Shown here piece after piece: positions 1-6,649 of a stretch of DNA of 18,372 nt (positions within the stretch are counted from its first letter, which is position 1; each line of letters begins with the position of its first letter). Made by a program: the position numbers and the translations under genes. Source of the DNA: Bryobacterales bacterium (GTDB taxonomy: Bacteria > Acidobacteriota > Terriglobia > Bryobacterales > Bryobacteraceae); NCBI GenBank assembly GCA_025353235.1, contig JANXQZ010000621.1:1-18372 (forward strand), in the 5' to 3' direction. The notes below the pieces were generated by a model. That model saw nothing but the letters and a program-made list of their open reading frames with translations, did not search any database and had not been told where the DNA came from.

Positions 1-2
1 AG

Positions 3-803
3 TACCGGGAGAAGATCGACGTGATCAGCAAGCTGAATGCCGAGCATATTCTGGCCACGCTCGACTGCCTCGGCGAGAACGTTACGTCGCTCCAGGACGC
101 CGAGGCTTCTTGCGAAGCCTACATGCAAGCGCTTGCGCGCATCGAACAGCACAAGTTGCAGGCCACGGTTTCCATCAAACTTTCTCAGTTTGGAATCGAC
201 CTGTCGCTCGAGGAATGCCAGGCCAACGTGGATCGACTCGTTGCGCGCGCAAAAGCGATCGGCAGCAGCGTCGAGATCGACATGGAATCGAGCGAATATG
301 TGGACCGCACCCTCCAAATCGTGAATGTCATGCACTCGAAATACGAATGCGTGCGGGCGGTTATTCAGGCCTACCTCTATCGCAGCGCAAACGATATCGC
401 CGACCTCAGCCGCCGAGGCGTCCCGGTTCGCCTCTGCAAGGGCGCATATAAGGAGCCGCCCCAAGTCGCGTTCTTGAGGAAAGCGGACGTAGACTCGAAC
501 TATGTCCTATTGATGAAGCAGTTGCTCGATAGCGGCTGCTACCCCGCCATCGCAAGCCACGATGAAAAGATTATCGAACAAGCGTTACATTACTTGCGTC
601 AGAAGAACGTAGGGCCTGAGCGTTTCGAGTTTCAAATGCTCTATGGCATCCGCCGGGATCTGCAACGAAGCTTGGTGCAGGACGGGTTTCGCTTGCGCTT
701 GTACGTGCCCTACGGAAGCGCGTGGTATCCATACTTTATGAGGCGACTGGCGGAGCGGCCTGCGAACGTTGTGTTCCTAGCACGCAACCTTCTCAGAAAC
801 TGA
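3..803 (+). CDS. Proline dehydrogenase (5' partial)
   Basis: This is the C-terminal 266 residues of a flavin-dependent proline dehydrogenase, which oxidises L-proline to pyrroline-5-carboxylate. The reading frame is open to the window edge, so the GTG at 21 is not a true start and the first few dozen residues are missing. Visible family motifs, in order, are SIKLSQFGID (barrel strand near FAD), VEIDMESSEYVD, AYLYRSANDI, VRLCKGAYKEP, ASHDEKII and FEFQMLYGIRRD. The C-terminal helix reads YVPYGSAWYPYFMRRLAERP, whose paired arginines bind the proline carboxylate in this family. It is a monofunctional PutB-type enzyme, since the protein ends just after that helix. No P5C dehydrogenase follows; two small membrane-protein genes lie downstream on the same strand. 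I am sure of the family. Confidence 0.93.
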   Translation, partial: YREKIDVISKLNAEHILATLDCLGENVTSLQDAEASCEAYMQALARIEQHKLQATVSIKLSQFGIDLSLEECQANVDRLVARAKAIGSSVEIDMESSEYVDRTLQIVNVMHSKYECVRAVIQAYLYRSANDIADLSRRGVPVRLCKGAYKEPPQVAFLRKADVDSNYVLLMKQLLDSGCYPAIASHDEKIIEQALHYLRQKNVGPERFEFQMLYGIRRDLQRSLVQDGFRLRLYVPYGSAWYPYFMRRLAERPANVVFLARNLLRN

Positions 804-842
804 AGGCGGGAACGAGGGCGGAACGGAAGGAGTCCAACAGTC

Positions 843-1262
843 ATGAAATACTGGGCCTATCTATTGGCCAAGCTGGCGGTCGCAGCGGGGTTTTTGTGGC
901 TGCTCGGTCGAGGGATCCGGCTGCTATTCCTGCCGAGCCACAACGCTTTCGCGCGCGACCTTTCCTACACTTCGGCCATGATGCTCTATTTCCTAATCAG
1001 CGTTGGCGTGCTGTACCTGGTGGTCTGGGACCAGCGGTATCGCTGCCGCACTTGCGTACGCTGGCTAAGGATGCCAATCTCCGCAGGATCATGGCCCAAC
1101 ATGTTTCTCAAAGGGCAGCCGCGCATGGAATACATTTGCATCTACGGGCACGGCACATTGAAGGTTCCAGAAGTGGAACTGAGCGGTGCCAAAACGCCAG
1201 ACTGGCAGCCGCACGGTGACGATATCTGGAAAGAACTAGAATCGCTCGGAGAGAAGCGCTGA
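843..1262 (+). CDS. Small membrane protein with CxxC motif, unknown function
   Basis: This 139-residue protein has two predicted membrane helices, at about residues 8-28 and 43-62. A short soluble tail carries a CRTC motif (about residues 68-71) and later single cysteines, with a distal YGHGTLKVPE stretch and an acidic, Trp-containing C-terminus. The CxxC could hold a metal or a disulfide, but only two closely spaced cysteines are clear. I believe similar proteins occur in other Acidobacteria; I know no function. AAGGAG at about 827-832 is a good ribosome binding site for the ATG at 843. The stop codon overlaps the next start (TGATG), so the two are probably translationally coupled. It lies 39 nt after the proline dehydrogenase and may share its transcript. 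Confidence 0.8.
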   Translation: MKYWAYLLAKLAVAAGFLWLLGRGIRLLFLPSHNAFARDLSYTSAMMLYFLISVGVLYLVVWDQRYRCRTCVRWLRMPISAGSWPNMFLKGQPRMEYICIYGHGTLKVPEVELSGAKTPDWQPHGDDIWKELESLGEKR

Positions 1263-1579
1263 TGCGCATGGCTGGAGGAATTCTGGTGCTGGTCGCGCTG
1301 GCTCTGATCGGGGTTTTGCTCCTGCCTCCCTATTTCGAGAATTGGAAACTCCAGCAATATTTAAATGATTTGGGGGCAGACGCGGCAACTTCGAAGAAGT
1401 CGGTCGAGGTGGTGCGGGCGAACGTGGTCAACAAAGCAGCCGAGCTCGGGCTGCCGGTGCATACCGACGATGTGCGAGTGTCGAAAACCGGGGATGCATT
1501 TAAGATTGAGGTGCTGTACTTGGTGCGTGTGAATCTGGCGCTGTATACAGTGGACCTGCACTTTCGCCCAGCTGCCTGA
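1262..1579 (+). CDS. Small single-pass membrane protein, DUF4845-like
   Basis: This 105-residue protein has an N-terminal hydrophobic helix (about residues 3-21), followed by a soluble domain on the far side of the membrane. The domain mixes helix (VEVVRANVVNKAAELG) and strand (FKIEVLYLVRVNLALYTVDL) segments. Size, N-terminal anchor and the PPYFENWKLQQYL segment resemble the DUF4845 group of small membrane proteins, but that is a memory-based guess. The ATG overlaps the stop of the preceding gene by one base, so translation is likely coupled, and the two products may act together. Function is unknown. Confidence 0.75.
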   Translation: MRMAGGILVLVALALIGVLLLPPYFENWKLQQYLNDLGADAATSKKSVEVVRANVVNKAAELGLPVHTDDVRVSKTGDAFKIEVLYLVRVNLALYTVDLHFRPAA

Positions 1580-1613
1580 TTGAGGGCGACGGATTGTCAA
1601 TGGCTCGGAGTTC

Positions 1614-1637
1614 AACGAGGGGCTTCGGCTCTTCGTT
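1614..1637 (+). other. Hairpin with TTCG tetraloop between DUF4845-like gene and tRNA
   Basis: Ten consecutive pairs can form between 1614-1623 and 1628-1637 (two are G-T wobbles), closed by a TTCG loop, one of the most stable RNA tetraloops. It sits 35 nt after the upstream stop codon. No T-tract follows (next bases gtagtag), so a simple intrinsic terminator is doubtful. It may instead protect the 3' end of the upstream mRNA. Confidence 0.35.
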
Positions 1638-1641
1638 GTAG

Positions 1642-1647
1642 TAGAAT
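1642..1647 (+). promoter_or_regulatory. Possible -10 box for the tRNA gene
   Basis: TAGAAT matches the sigma-70 -10 consensus at five of six positions and lies 20 nt before the tRNA 5' end. No convincing -35 element is seen 16-18 nt upstream, where the hairpin is. This is a weak call. Confidence 0.25.
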
Positions 1648-1667
1648 CGAGATTCGTCCTGAGTTCC

Positions 1668-1744
1668 GGGCGCGTAGCTCAGTTGGTTAGAGCGCCTGCT
1701 TCACACGCAGGAGGTCGCAGGTTCGAGTCCTGCCGCGCCCACCA
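1668..1744 (+). tRNA. tRNA-Val (anticodon CAC), CCA encoded
   Basis: A complete cloverleaf can be drawn. The acceptor stem is GGGCGCG/CGCGCCC, with a D arm GCTC...GAGC. The anticodon stem CCTGC/GCAGG encloses loop TTCACAC, with anticodon CAC at 1702-1704, reading GTG valine codons. The T arm is GCAGG-TTCGAGT-CCTGC, with discriminator A at 1741 and a genomically encoded CCA at 1742-1744. It is a single gene, with no other tRNA in the window. I found no second copy of its 3' end that would mark an integrated element. Confidence 0.97.
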
Positions 1745-2219
1745 ATCCTTCCCTTCAGTAGCTTTCACGGTGTTGATACCACAATGGTGGGGTGGTTGAA
1801 GGGGGTGGGCCGAGCTATCCTGCGGTGAATGGTCTCCCTTCCGCCAGAAAACGCTTTCGTTCCAGTGCGGAACGTTCGTCCAGCAGGTGCTGCATCTCCT
1901 GGCTGTGGCCGACGGACTCGCGAACTGAATCCTGAAAGGCCTTGAAAACGTGGAACTGGCGTAGCTTGCCCCCACGGGTTTGTACAAGATAGAGCGACGT
2001 GTGCCCTCCCGCCATGCAGAGACTCGGCGCGGCTAAGCCAGGCACCCAAATCGAACATTCGGATGGCTTTAAAAGCGGTTACGGAATTGCTGCGAAGCGG
2101 GACAATCATCTGAGCCGACCCTAGACCTAGGTAATAGCATGGAAAGGACGGGCCAGAAGCTCGAAACTTTTTGGGGAATTTGCTAAAGGACAGCCCTCCA
2201 AGAACCGATCCAGTACTTA
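1745..2219. other. Sparsely coding interval after tRNA-Val
   Basis: Apart from the possible small minus-strand ORF, no gene, terminator or good promoter was found in these 475 bases. On the plus strand the frame of the kinase-like gene is closed by a TAA at 2184-2186, so no sensor domain is encoded upstream in that frame. A small CCTAGACCTAGG repeat lies near 2122-2131. No IS end, integrase or repeat of the tRNA 3' end is visible. Confidence 0.5.
1815..2015 (-). CDS. Possible small hypothetical protein
   Basis: This is a 66-residue minus-strand frame from an ATG at 2015; a GTG at 2045 in the same frame would give 76 residues. The composition looks like real protein: a short beta-like start (HTSLYLVQT) then an amphipathic, charged helical stretch (FKAFQDSVRES, MQHLLDERSALERKRFL). 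By eye about 60% of codons end in G or C, which fits coding sequence. Against it, there is no clear ribosome binding site before either start, it is short, and a longer overlapping minus-strand frame exists (1765-2238, low-complexity Pro/Arg/Ser, judged a shadow). I do not recognise a family. It is the only plausible gene between the tRNA and the kinase-like gene. Confidence 0.4.
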   Translation of the reverse strand: MAGGHTSLYLVQTRGGKLRQFHVFKAFQDSVRESVGHSQEMQHLLDERSALERKRFLAEGRPFTAG

Positions 2220-2975
2220 GTGAGCCGGATCTCCACACATACCGATCTCCTAAGCGACATGAAATCGCAGTTCCTCGCCAGTTTGAACTACGAGGTTCGC
2301 ACTCCGCTCACAGGCATCCTCGGAATGCTCGATCTGCTTCTCGAAACGGATTTAACTGAAGAGCAGAAGGAGTATGCCGAGAGTTCCAGACTCTGTGCTG
2401 ACAGCCTTCTCGATCTTATGAACTCAACGCTTGAATTCTCGGCATTGTCCGCCAATCAGGTCTCCCTCGAAAATTCCGAGTTCTCGCTGCCAGAGCTTCT
2501 GGAGACGATGCTTGGGGATTTCGCGTCCAAGGCTAGATCGAAAAATCTCTCCTTTACCTGGAACTTAGAACGCAATTTGCCTGAGGTAGCCGTCGGCGAC
2601 GCGATTAGGCTCCGGCAGGTGCTAGGCAACATCGTGGATAACGCCGTCAAGTTCACCCATCGCGGCGGAATTGAGGTGGGGGTGTCCACAAGCGCGCTGA
2701 ATGAGGGCCGCCGGATGCTGTCATTTTCCGTTCGAGATACCGGAATTGGAATTGCCTCCGATAAGCTCGACTGTATCTTCGACTCTTTTCGACAAGGGGA
2801 AACTGGAATTGCGCGCAAGTACCCAGGCATGGGGCTGGGTTTGGCCGTGACCCAGAAATTGGCCAAATTGATGAGGGCGAACATCAACGTGACCAGCGAG
2901 GTGGAAAAAGGAAGCACGTTCCTGATTGACATTCCAATGCAGTTCTCTCGCGAAACCAGGATAAATGCCGCCTAA
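2220..2975 (+). CDS. Histidine-kinase-like protein with the phosphoacceptor His replaced by Tyr
   Basis: This 251-residue soluble protein consists only of a HisKA-type dimerisation domain (residues about 14-80) and a HATPase_c domain (about 125-245). The H box reads LNYEVRTPLTGILG where kinases have a SHE-RTPL core, so Tyr24 (codon TAC, 2289-2291) stands where the phosphorylated His should be. The ATP site looks intact: N box GNIVDNAVKF, G1 DTGIGI, F box FDSFRQGE and G2 GMGLGLAV. It most resembles the kinase core of hybrid kinases, yet has no sensor, TM segment or receiver domain. The start is uncertain: GTG 2220 has no Shine-Dalgarno sequence, and ATG 2259 (residue 14) is an alternative. A stop at 2184 excludes a longer product. 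It could be a decaying fragment, an ATP-binding regulator or a pseudokinase. Confidence 0.8.
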   Translation: MSRISTHTDLLSDMKSQFLASLNYEVRTPLTGILGMLDLLLETDLTEEQKEYAESSRLCADSLLDLMNSTLEFSALSANQVSLENSEFSLPELLETMLGDFASKARSKNLSFTWNLERNLPEVAVGDAIRLRQVLGNIVDNAVKFTHRGGIEVGVSTSALNEGRRMLSFSVRDTGIGIASDKLDCIFDSFRQGETGIARKYPGMGLGLAVTQKLAKLMRANINVTSEVEKGSTFLIDIPMQFSRETRINAA

Positions 2976-3016
2976 TCGACTGAGAAGAATCCCGGGAAAT
3001 CAGCTCGGCTCCAGCG

Positions 3017-3391
3017 CTATGTCAAGAGCATGTAAGTCACGGTTGAGGTGGCAGCCAGCCGCCTTTGCTCGTCAAACACGTCAACGCGCGTTACGCATAA
3101 CGTCTTGCCTGCCCTTAGCAGATACGCGCGCGCCAAGGCCGTGGAACCTACGATGGGCCTTAGATAGTTCACTTTTAATTCGGTTGTCGTGCAGGGGCGC
3201 TCTTCCTGGAAATGGTGTCTTATGGCAAACCATGCGGCCTCATCCGCAAGAGAGGCGATCACGCCACCGTGCAGGACTCCCGTGCTATTAAGCAAGTCGG
3301 GTCGGATTGAAAGCGCAACCGAAACGCCGTCCCGATGCTTGCGGGTAACGCGCAGCCCCAATCCATGCTCGTACGCCATGGCTTCCATCAT
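3017..3391 (-). CDS. PaaI-like hotdog-fold thioesterase
   Basis: This 124-residue protein belongs to the PaaI/YdiI-type acyl-CoA thioesterases. The signature LHGGVIASLADEAAWFAI contains the HGG turn and the downstream acidic residue of the catalytic hot-dog helix. TTTELKVNYLRPI and the C-terminal strand RRLAATSTVTYMLL complete the fold. Such enzymes hydrolyse small or aromatic acyl-CoAs in the cytoplasm; the substrate cannot be read here. I chose the ATG at 3391 (MMEAMAYEHGLGL). It gives the usual family length and avoids overlap with the divergent secreted-protein gene, whereas the ATG at 3463 adds a basic 24-residue tail covering that gene's start. There is no strong ribosome site for 3391, while AGAAG precedes 3463, so the start remains open. 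Confidence 0.87.
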   Translation of the reverse strand: MMEAMAYEHGLGLRVTRKHRDGVSVALSIRPDLLNSTGVLHGGVIASLADEAAWFAIRHHFQEERPCTTTELKVNYLRPIVGSTALARAYLLRAGKTLCVTRVDVFDEQRRLAATSTVTYMLLT

Positions 3392-3449
3392 ACGTGCTAG
3401 CCTGAGCTTAGCCCGCCCGCCCTGCGTCCCCAATCCCTTCGAGGTTTTC

Positions 3450-6400
3450 GTGCGTCTTTTCATTTTGCTTCTTCTAGCTTCCGCGTCTTCCTACGGGCAA
3501 AGCTTATCCATTTACTCCGGCAACGGGCAGATTGTTCAGGAGCAGTTTTTGACGGTGGCTCCGCTAGTGGTCCAAGCGAAGGACGCGAGCGGTAGGCCCG
3601 CTGCCGGAGTTGACGTGACGTGGACCATAGCCCAGGGCTCTGGAACCATCGAGGGGCCGCCCACGACAACCACGGATGCAAATGGTCAAGCGGGCATCAC
3701 CTTCCTTGCTACCGGGGTCCCTCCTGGTATGTCTTATTCTTCCCAATCGGTGACGGCCACTGCGGGTAGCGCCAGCGTAAACTTTGCCCTCACTACTACG
3801 CTTTCGCGACTTTCAGCAGGAGGCTTTGCGGCCCCTCCACAGGGCCAACTGCTGGCCCCCAGCGGCCCTGTTATCGGCTCGGCGGGCAGCACGATTCCTG
3901 GCGGACTCAAAGTTCTCGTGATCGCCTTAAGCGGTGCCCAAGCGGGGCAGCCGGTGCCGAACGTGGGAGTGCGCATTGTCCCCAACCCGGATCTCGCGCT
4001 GCCATCGGCGGTCTGCAACGCGCCAGCGGGAATAGGGCTTACGGATGTTCACGGCATCGCCACGTGCGACCTTGTTTTGGGCCCTCAAACTGGCACCGCG
4101 CAGTTCAATGTCCGTGTAGGCGAGAACCAAACCTTGCCGTCAATCCCGCTGCAAGTCACGCCCGGAGTTCCCTGCACCTACTCCATCACGCCTGCAGTTC
4201 AAGCCTTCTCCACGAATGGCGGAGCGGGAAGCGTTAACGTCTCCACTGGCGCAGGTTGCTCTTGGAACGCAAGCAGCGGCGCACCGTGGATCTCTCTAGC
4301 AACGGCGGCCGGCGCGGGAAGCGGCGCTTTAAACTTTGCAGTCGCGACGAACACGGGAAGCGTGCGAACCGGCATTGTCACAATCGCCGGGCAAACCCTC
4401 ACGATCTCCCAGTCGGGCGTCTCAGGACCGCAATCTCTTGCGATCACGACCGGCCCGAATCTTCCCACAGCTTTGCTCGGCAGTGTTTATTCGGCTGTCT
4501 TATCAGCGGTCGGCGGATCCGGTCAATATTCCTGGACACTCTTAGGCTCCCTTGCTCCCGGCTTGGGGCTCTCATCAGCAGGCACGATCTCTGGAGTGCC
4601 CACCACCCTGGGCACCTTCCCTTTTAGCGTGAGAGTTGCCGACATCCCCTCGGGAGTTTCTCAAACACAAAATTTTAGCTTGGCTGTGATTGCCTCTTCC
4701 GGTCAGCTTACAATCACGAACGCTAGTTTTCCGAATGGATCCGTTGGCTTGGTGTATCCACAAACCACGCTGACCAGTACGCTCGGATGCACCACGCCAT
4801 TCTCGCCAGCTCCATCGTTCCGCTTGAATAGCGGCTCGCTTCCGCCCGGTCTAACTCTTCAGCCGATAAACTTTAGCTACTTGATTGCAGGCACGCCAAC
4901 CGCGACCGGCATTTATCAGTTCAGCCTGGTTGCTACTGACGCTTGTGGAAACGTGGCTGCGGCCAACTTCACGATCACCATTGCGGGATCGCCATCGACA
5001 GCTGCCTTGACGATTCAACCTTCCGCTCTACAGTTCACGATCACAACCGGGTCCGCAGTGCAGCCGACCCAATCCCTCTCGCTAACCAGCATAAGTCCGG
5101 TTACGTACAGCGCTGTAGCCACATCGGTAGGCGGCAACTGGCTCTTCCTCAATAATCCGAGCGGCACTACCCCGGCAACGCTCGCGGTGAGTGTAGCAAA
5201 TGCCTCTCAGCTCGCAGTTGGATCGTATGCTGGCACTATCGCGATTACCTCTACCACCGGCAGCGCCCCGGTAATTATCCCGGTGTCCCTCACCGTAGCT
5301 CCTGGTCAAAACACGCTTATTGTCACTCCAGCGGCGCTCGTTACAACTCTGCCGAATGCAGGGAATACGGTGTATCAACTCGCACTGACAGTGGGCAGCG
5401 CCAGTGCTCCGGTCCAATTTAGCGCATCGGCTCAGACGGCGAATGGATCATGGCTCTCCATAGCTCCCAGCGCCGGAACTACGCCGGGTTTGATCACTGC
5501 CATCGTCAATGCCGCAGGGCTTGCGCCTGGGACTTACAGTGGAACGATTCTCGTTTCGTCCGCAAGCGGCAACCAAACTGTGCCTGTGACAATCACGGTT
5601 ATCCCTGGCTCATCCCTATCGTCTTCGGCTACAACAATCAGCTTTTCGTCCACGCCAGGTTCACCTCCTGTCCCCCGCACTCTTACGATATCGAGCTCGC
5701 CGGTTCCTGTCGGCTTTACCGCCATCGCCTCCACCACTGCTGGAGGGAATTGGCTTGTAGTCGGTGCGGCGACCGGAGTGACGCCAGCGAGCCTAAACGT
5801 CTCAGCCAACGCGGATGGACTCGCTCCGGGAACATACACGGGATTGATCTCGGTTCAGGCTTCCGATCCTCTTATCCCGCCTGTAAACATCCCCGTCACG
5901 CTGAACGTCGCGCCCGCCGCTCCATCGATAGTTTCAATCACGAATGGCGCAAGCTTCGCCCCTGGCCCAGTTACGCCCGGCGAACTAATCGTTATCTACG
6001 GCACGCAAATGGGACCACGAAGCTTAACTTCCTATGTCTCAGATGGATCCGTTGTCATTGGCACCCGTCTCGCCTCCACCCGTGTCCTGTTCGATAACAT
6101 CGAGGCCCCTGTTCTCTACACCTCGGCAAACCAAATCGCTGCCATCGTACCGTATGAGGTTGCCGGTCGGGTTAGCACCCTGGTGCAGGTGGAGTACGGA
6201 GGAGTGCTCTCTTCTCCACTCAACATCCGCGTCGTGGACGCCAGCCCGGCCATCTTTGTAATCGACTCTTCCGGCCAGGGTGCGATCCGAAACCAGGACG
6301 GCATTGTCAACTCCAATCTGAACGCCGCCGCTCGCGGCTCAATCATCAGCATTTATGCGACAGGTGCGGGTCAGACAAATCCGCCCGGCCAGGACGGCCT

Positions 6401-6626
6401 CATCATTGGATCGCTTCCGTTTCCTGCTCCTTTGCTGCCGGTTCACTTGCAGATCGGCGGTCAAGATGCCACGATCCTCTACGCTGGTGCAGCGCCTGGT
6501 TTGCCTTCCGGAATACTCCAAGTGAACGCCCAAATTCCCGCAGGAGCCGCGATCGGACCTCAAGTTCCGGTGGTGCTTATCGTTGGCAGTCAGTCCAGCG
6601 CTTCGGTGAACATGGGAGTCCGATAG
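3450..6626 (+). CDS. Large secreted multi-domain beta-sandwich protein with Solibacter-type C-terminal domain (TIGR03437-like)
   Basis: This 1058-residue exported protein has a signal peptide (residues 1-18, hydrophobic core LFILLLLASA). A Big-1-like Ig domain follows (about 23-112, with DASGRPAAGVDVTW and TTDANGQAGITF), then a second Ig-like domain. Next come a BACON-like module (about 241-322, CSWNASSGAPWIS), two putative-Ig modules (SLAPGLGLSSAGTISGVP, SLPPGLTLQP) and three diverged tandem repeats of about 100 residues (about 518-821) sharing GNWLF/GSWLS and LAPGTYSGTI. The C-terminal unit begins SIVSITNGASF and includes PGELIVIYG and ISIYATGAGQTNPPGQDG, the hallmark of the Solibacter-expanded TIGR03437 domain. 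The start is GTG 3450: GAGG lies 5 nt upstream and the signal peptide begins there; the longer open frame upstream is arginine-rich and not secretory. It probably has an adhesive or carbohydrate-binding surface role. No enzyme domain is seen. Confidence 0.92.
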   Translation: MRLFILLLLASASSYGQSLSIYSGNGQIVQEQFLTVAPLVVQAKDASGRPAAGVDVTWTIAQGSGTIEGPPTTTTDANGQAGITFLATGVPPGMSYSSQSVTATAGSASVNFALTTTLSRLSAGGFAAPPQGQLLAPSGPVIGSAGSTIPGGLKVLVIALSGAQAGQPVPNVGVRIVPNPDLALPSAVCNAPAGIGLTDVHGIATCDLVLGPQTGTAQFNVRVGENQTLPSIPLQVTPGVPCTYSITPAVQAFSTNGGAGSVNVSTGAGCSWNASSGAPWISLATAAGAGSGALNFAVATNTGSVRTGIVTIAGQTLTISQSGVSGPQSLAITTGPNLPTALLGSVYSAVLSAVGGSGQYSWTLLGSLAPGLGLSSAGTISGVPTTLGTFPFSVRVADIPSGVSQTQNFSLAVIASSGQLTITNASFPNGSVGLVYPQTTLTSTLGCTTPFSPAPSFRLNSGSLPPGLTLQPINFSYLIAGTPTATGIYQFSLVATDACGNVAAANFTITIAGSPSTAALTIQPSALQFTITTGSAVQPTQSLSLTSISPVTYSAVATSVGGNWLFLNNPSGTTPATLAVSVANASQLAVGSYAGTIAITSTTGSAPVIIPVSLTVAPGQNTLIVTPAALVTTLPNAGNTVYQLALTVGSASAPVQFSASAQTANGSWLSIAPSAGTTPGLITAIVNAAGLAPGTYSGTILVSSASGNQTVPVTITVIPGSSLSSSATTISFSSTPGSPPVPRTLTISSSPVPVGFTAIASTTAGGNWLVVGAATGVTPASLNVSANADGLAPGTYTGLISVQASDPLIPPVNIPVTLNVAPAAPSIVSITNGASFAPGPVTPGELIVIYGTQMGPRSLTSYVSDGSVVIGTRLASTRVLFDNIEAPVLYTSANQIAAIVPYEVAGRVSTLVQVEYGGVLSSPLNIRVVDASPAIFVIDSSGQGAIRNQDGIVNSNLNAAARGSIISIYATGAGQTNPPGQDGLIIGSLPFPAPLLPVHLQIGGQDATILYAGAAPGLPSGILQVNAQIPAGAAIGPQVPVVLIVGSQSSASVNMGVR

Positions 6627-6649
6627 CCGCGCAACATTTCCAAGTACAA

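Noticed and set aside
1765..2238. A 157-residue minus-strand open frame
   Set aside because: Its product is Pro/Arg/Ser-rich low-complexity sequence without recognisable domain, and the frame overlaps the more protein-like 66-residue frame and the start of the kinase-like gene.
1668..3016. A genomic island integrated at tRNA-Val
   Set aside because: No integrase, no second copy of the tRNA 3' end and no inverted repeats or IS ends were seen in the window.
3189..3449. An 87-residue N-terminal extension of the secreted protein
   Set aside because: The extension is Arg/Pro/Ser-rich, would bury the signal peptide, and lies opposite the thioesterase gene. GTG 3450 has a Shine-Dalgarno sequence and starts the signal peptide.
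4999..5914. DNA-level tandem repeat
   Set aside because: The three modules are related only at protein level; nucleotide sequences have diverged too far to call a DNA repeat.
4256..6097. Several plus-strand frames inside the secreted protein gene
   Set aside because: They are alternative frames of the repetitive beta-sandwich coding region and show no protein-like pattern or ribosome site.
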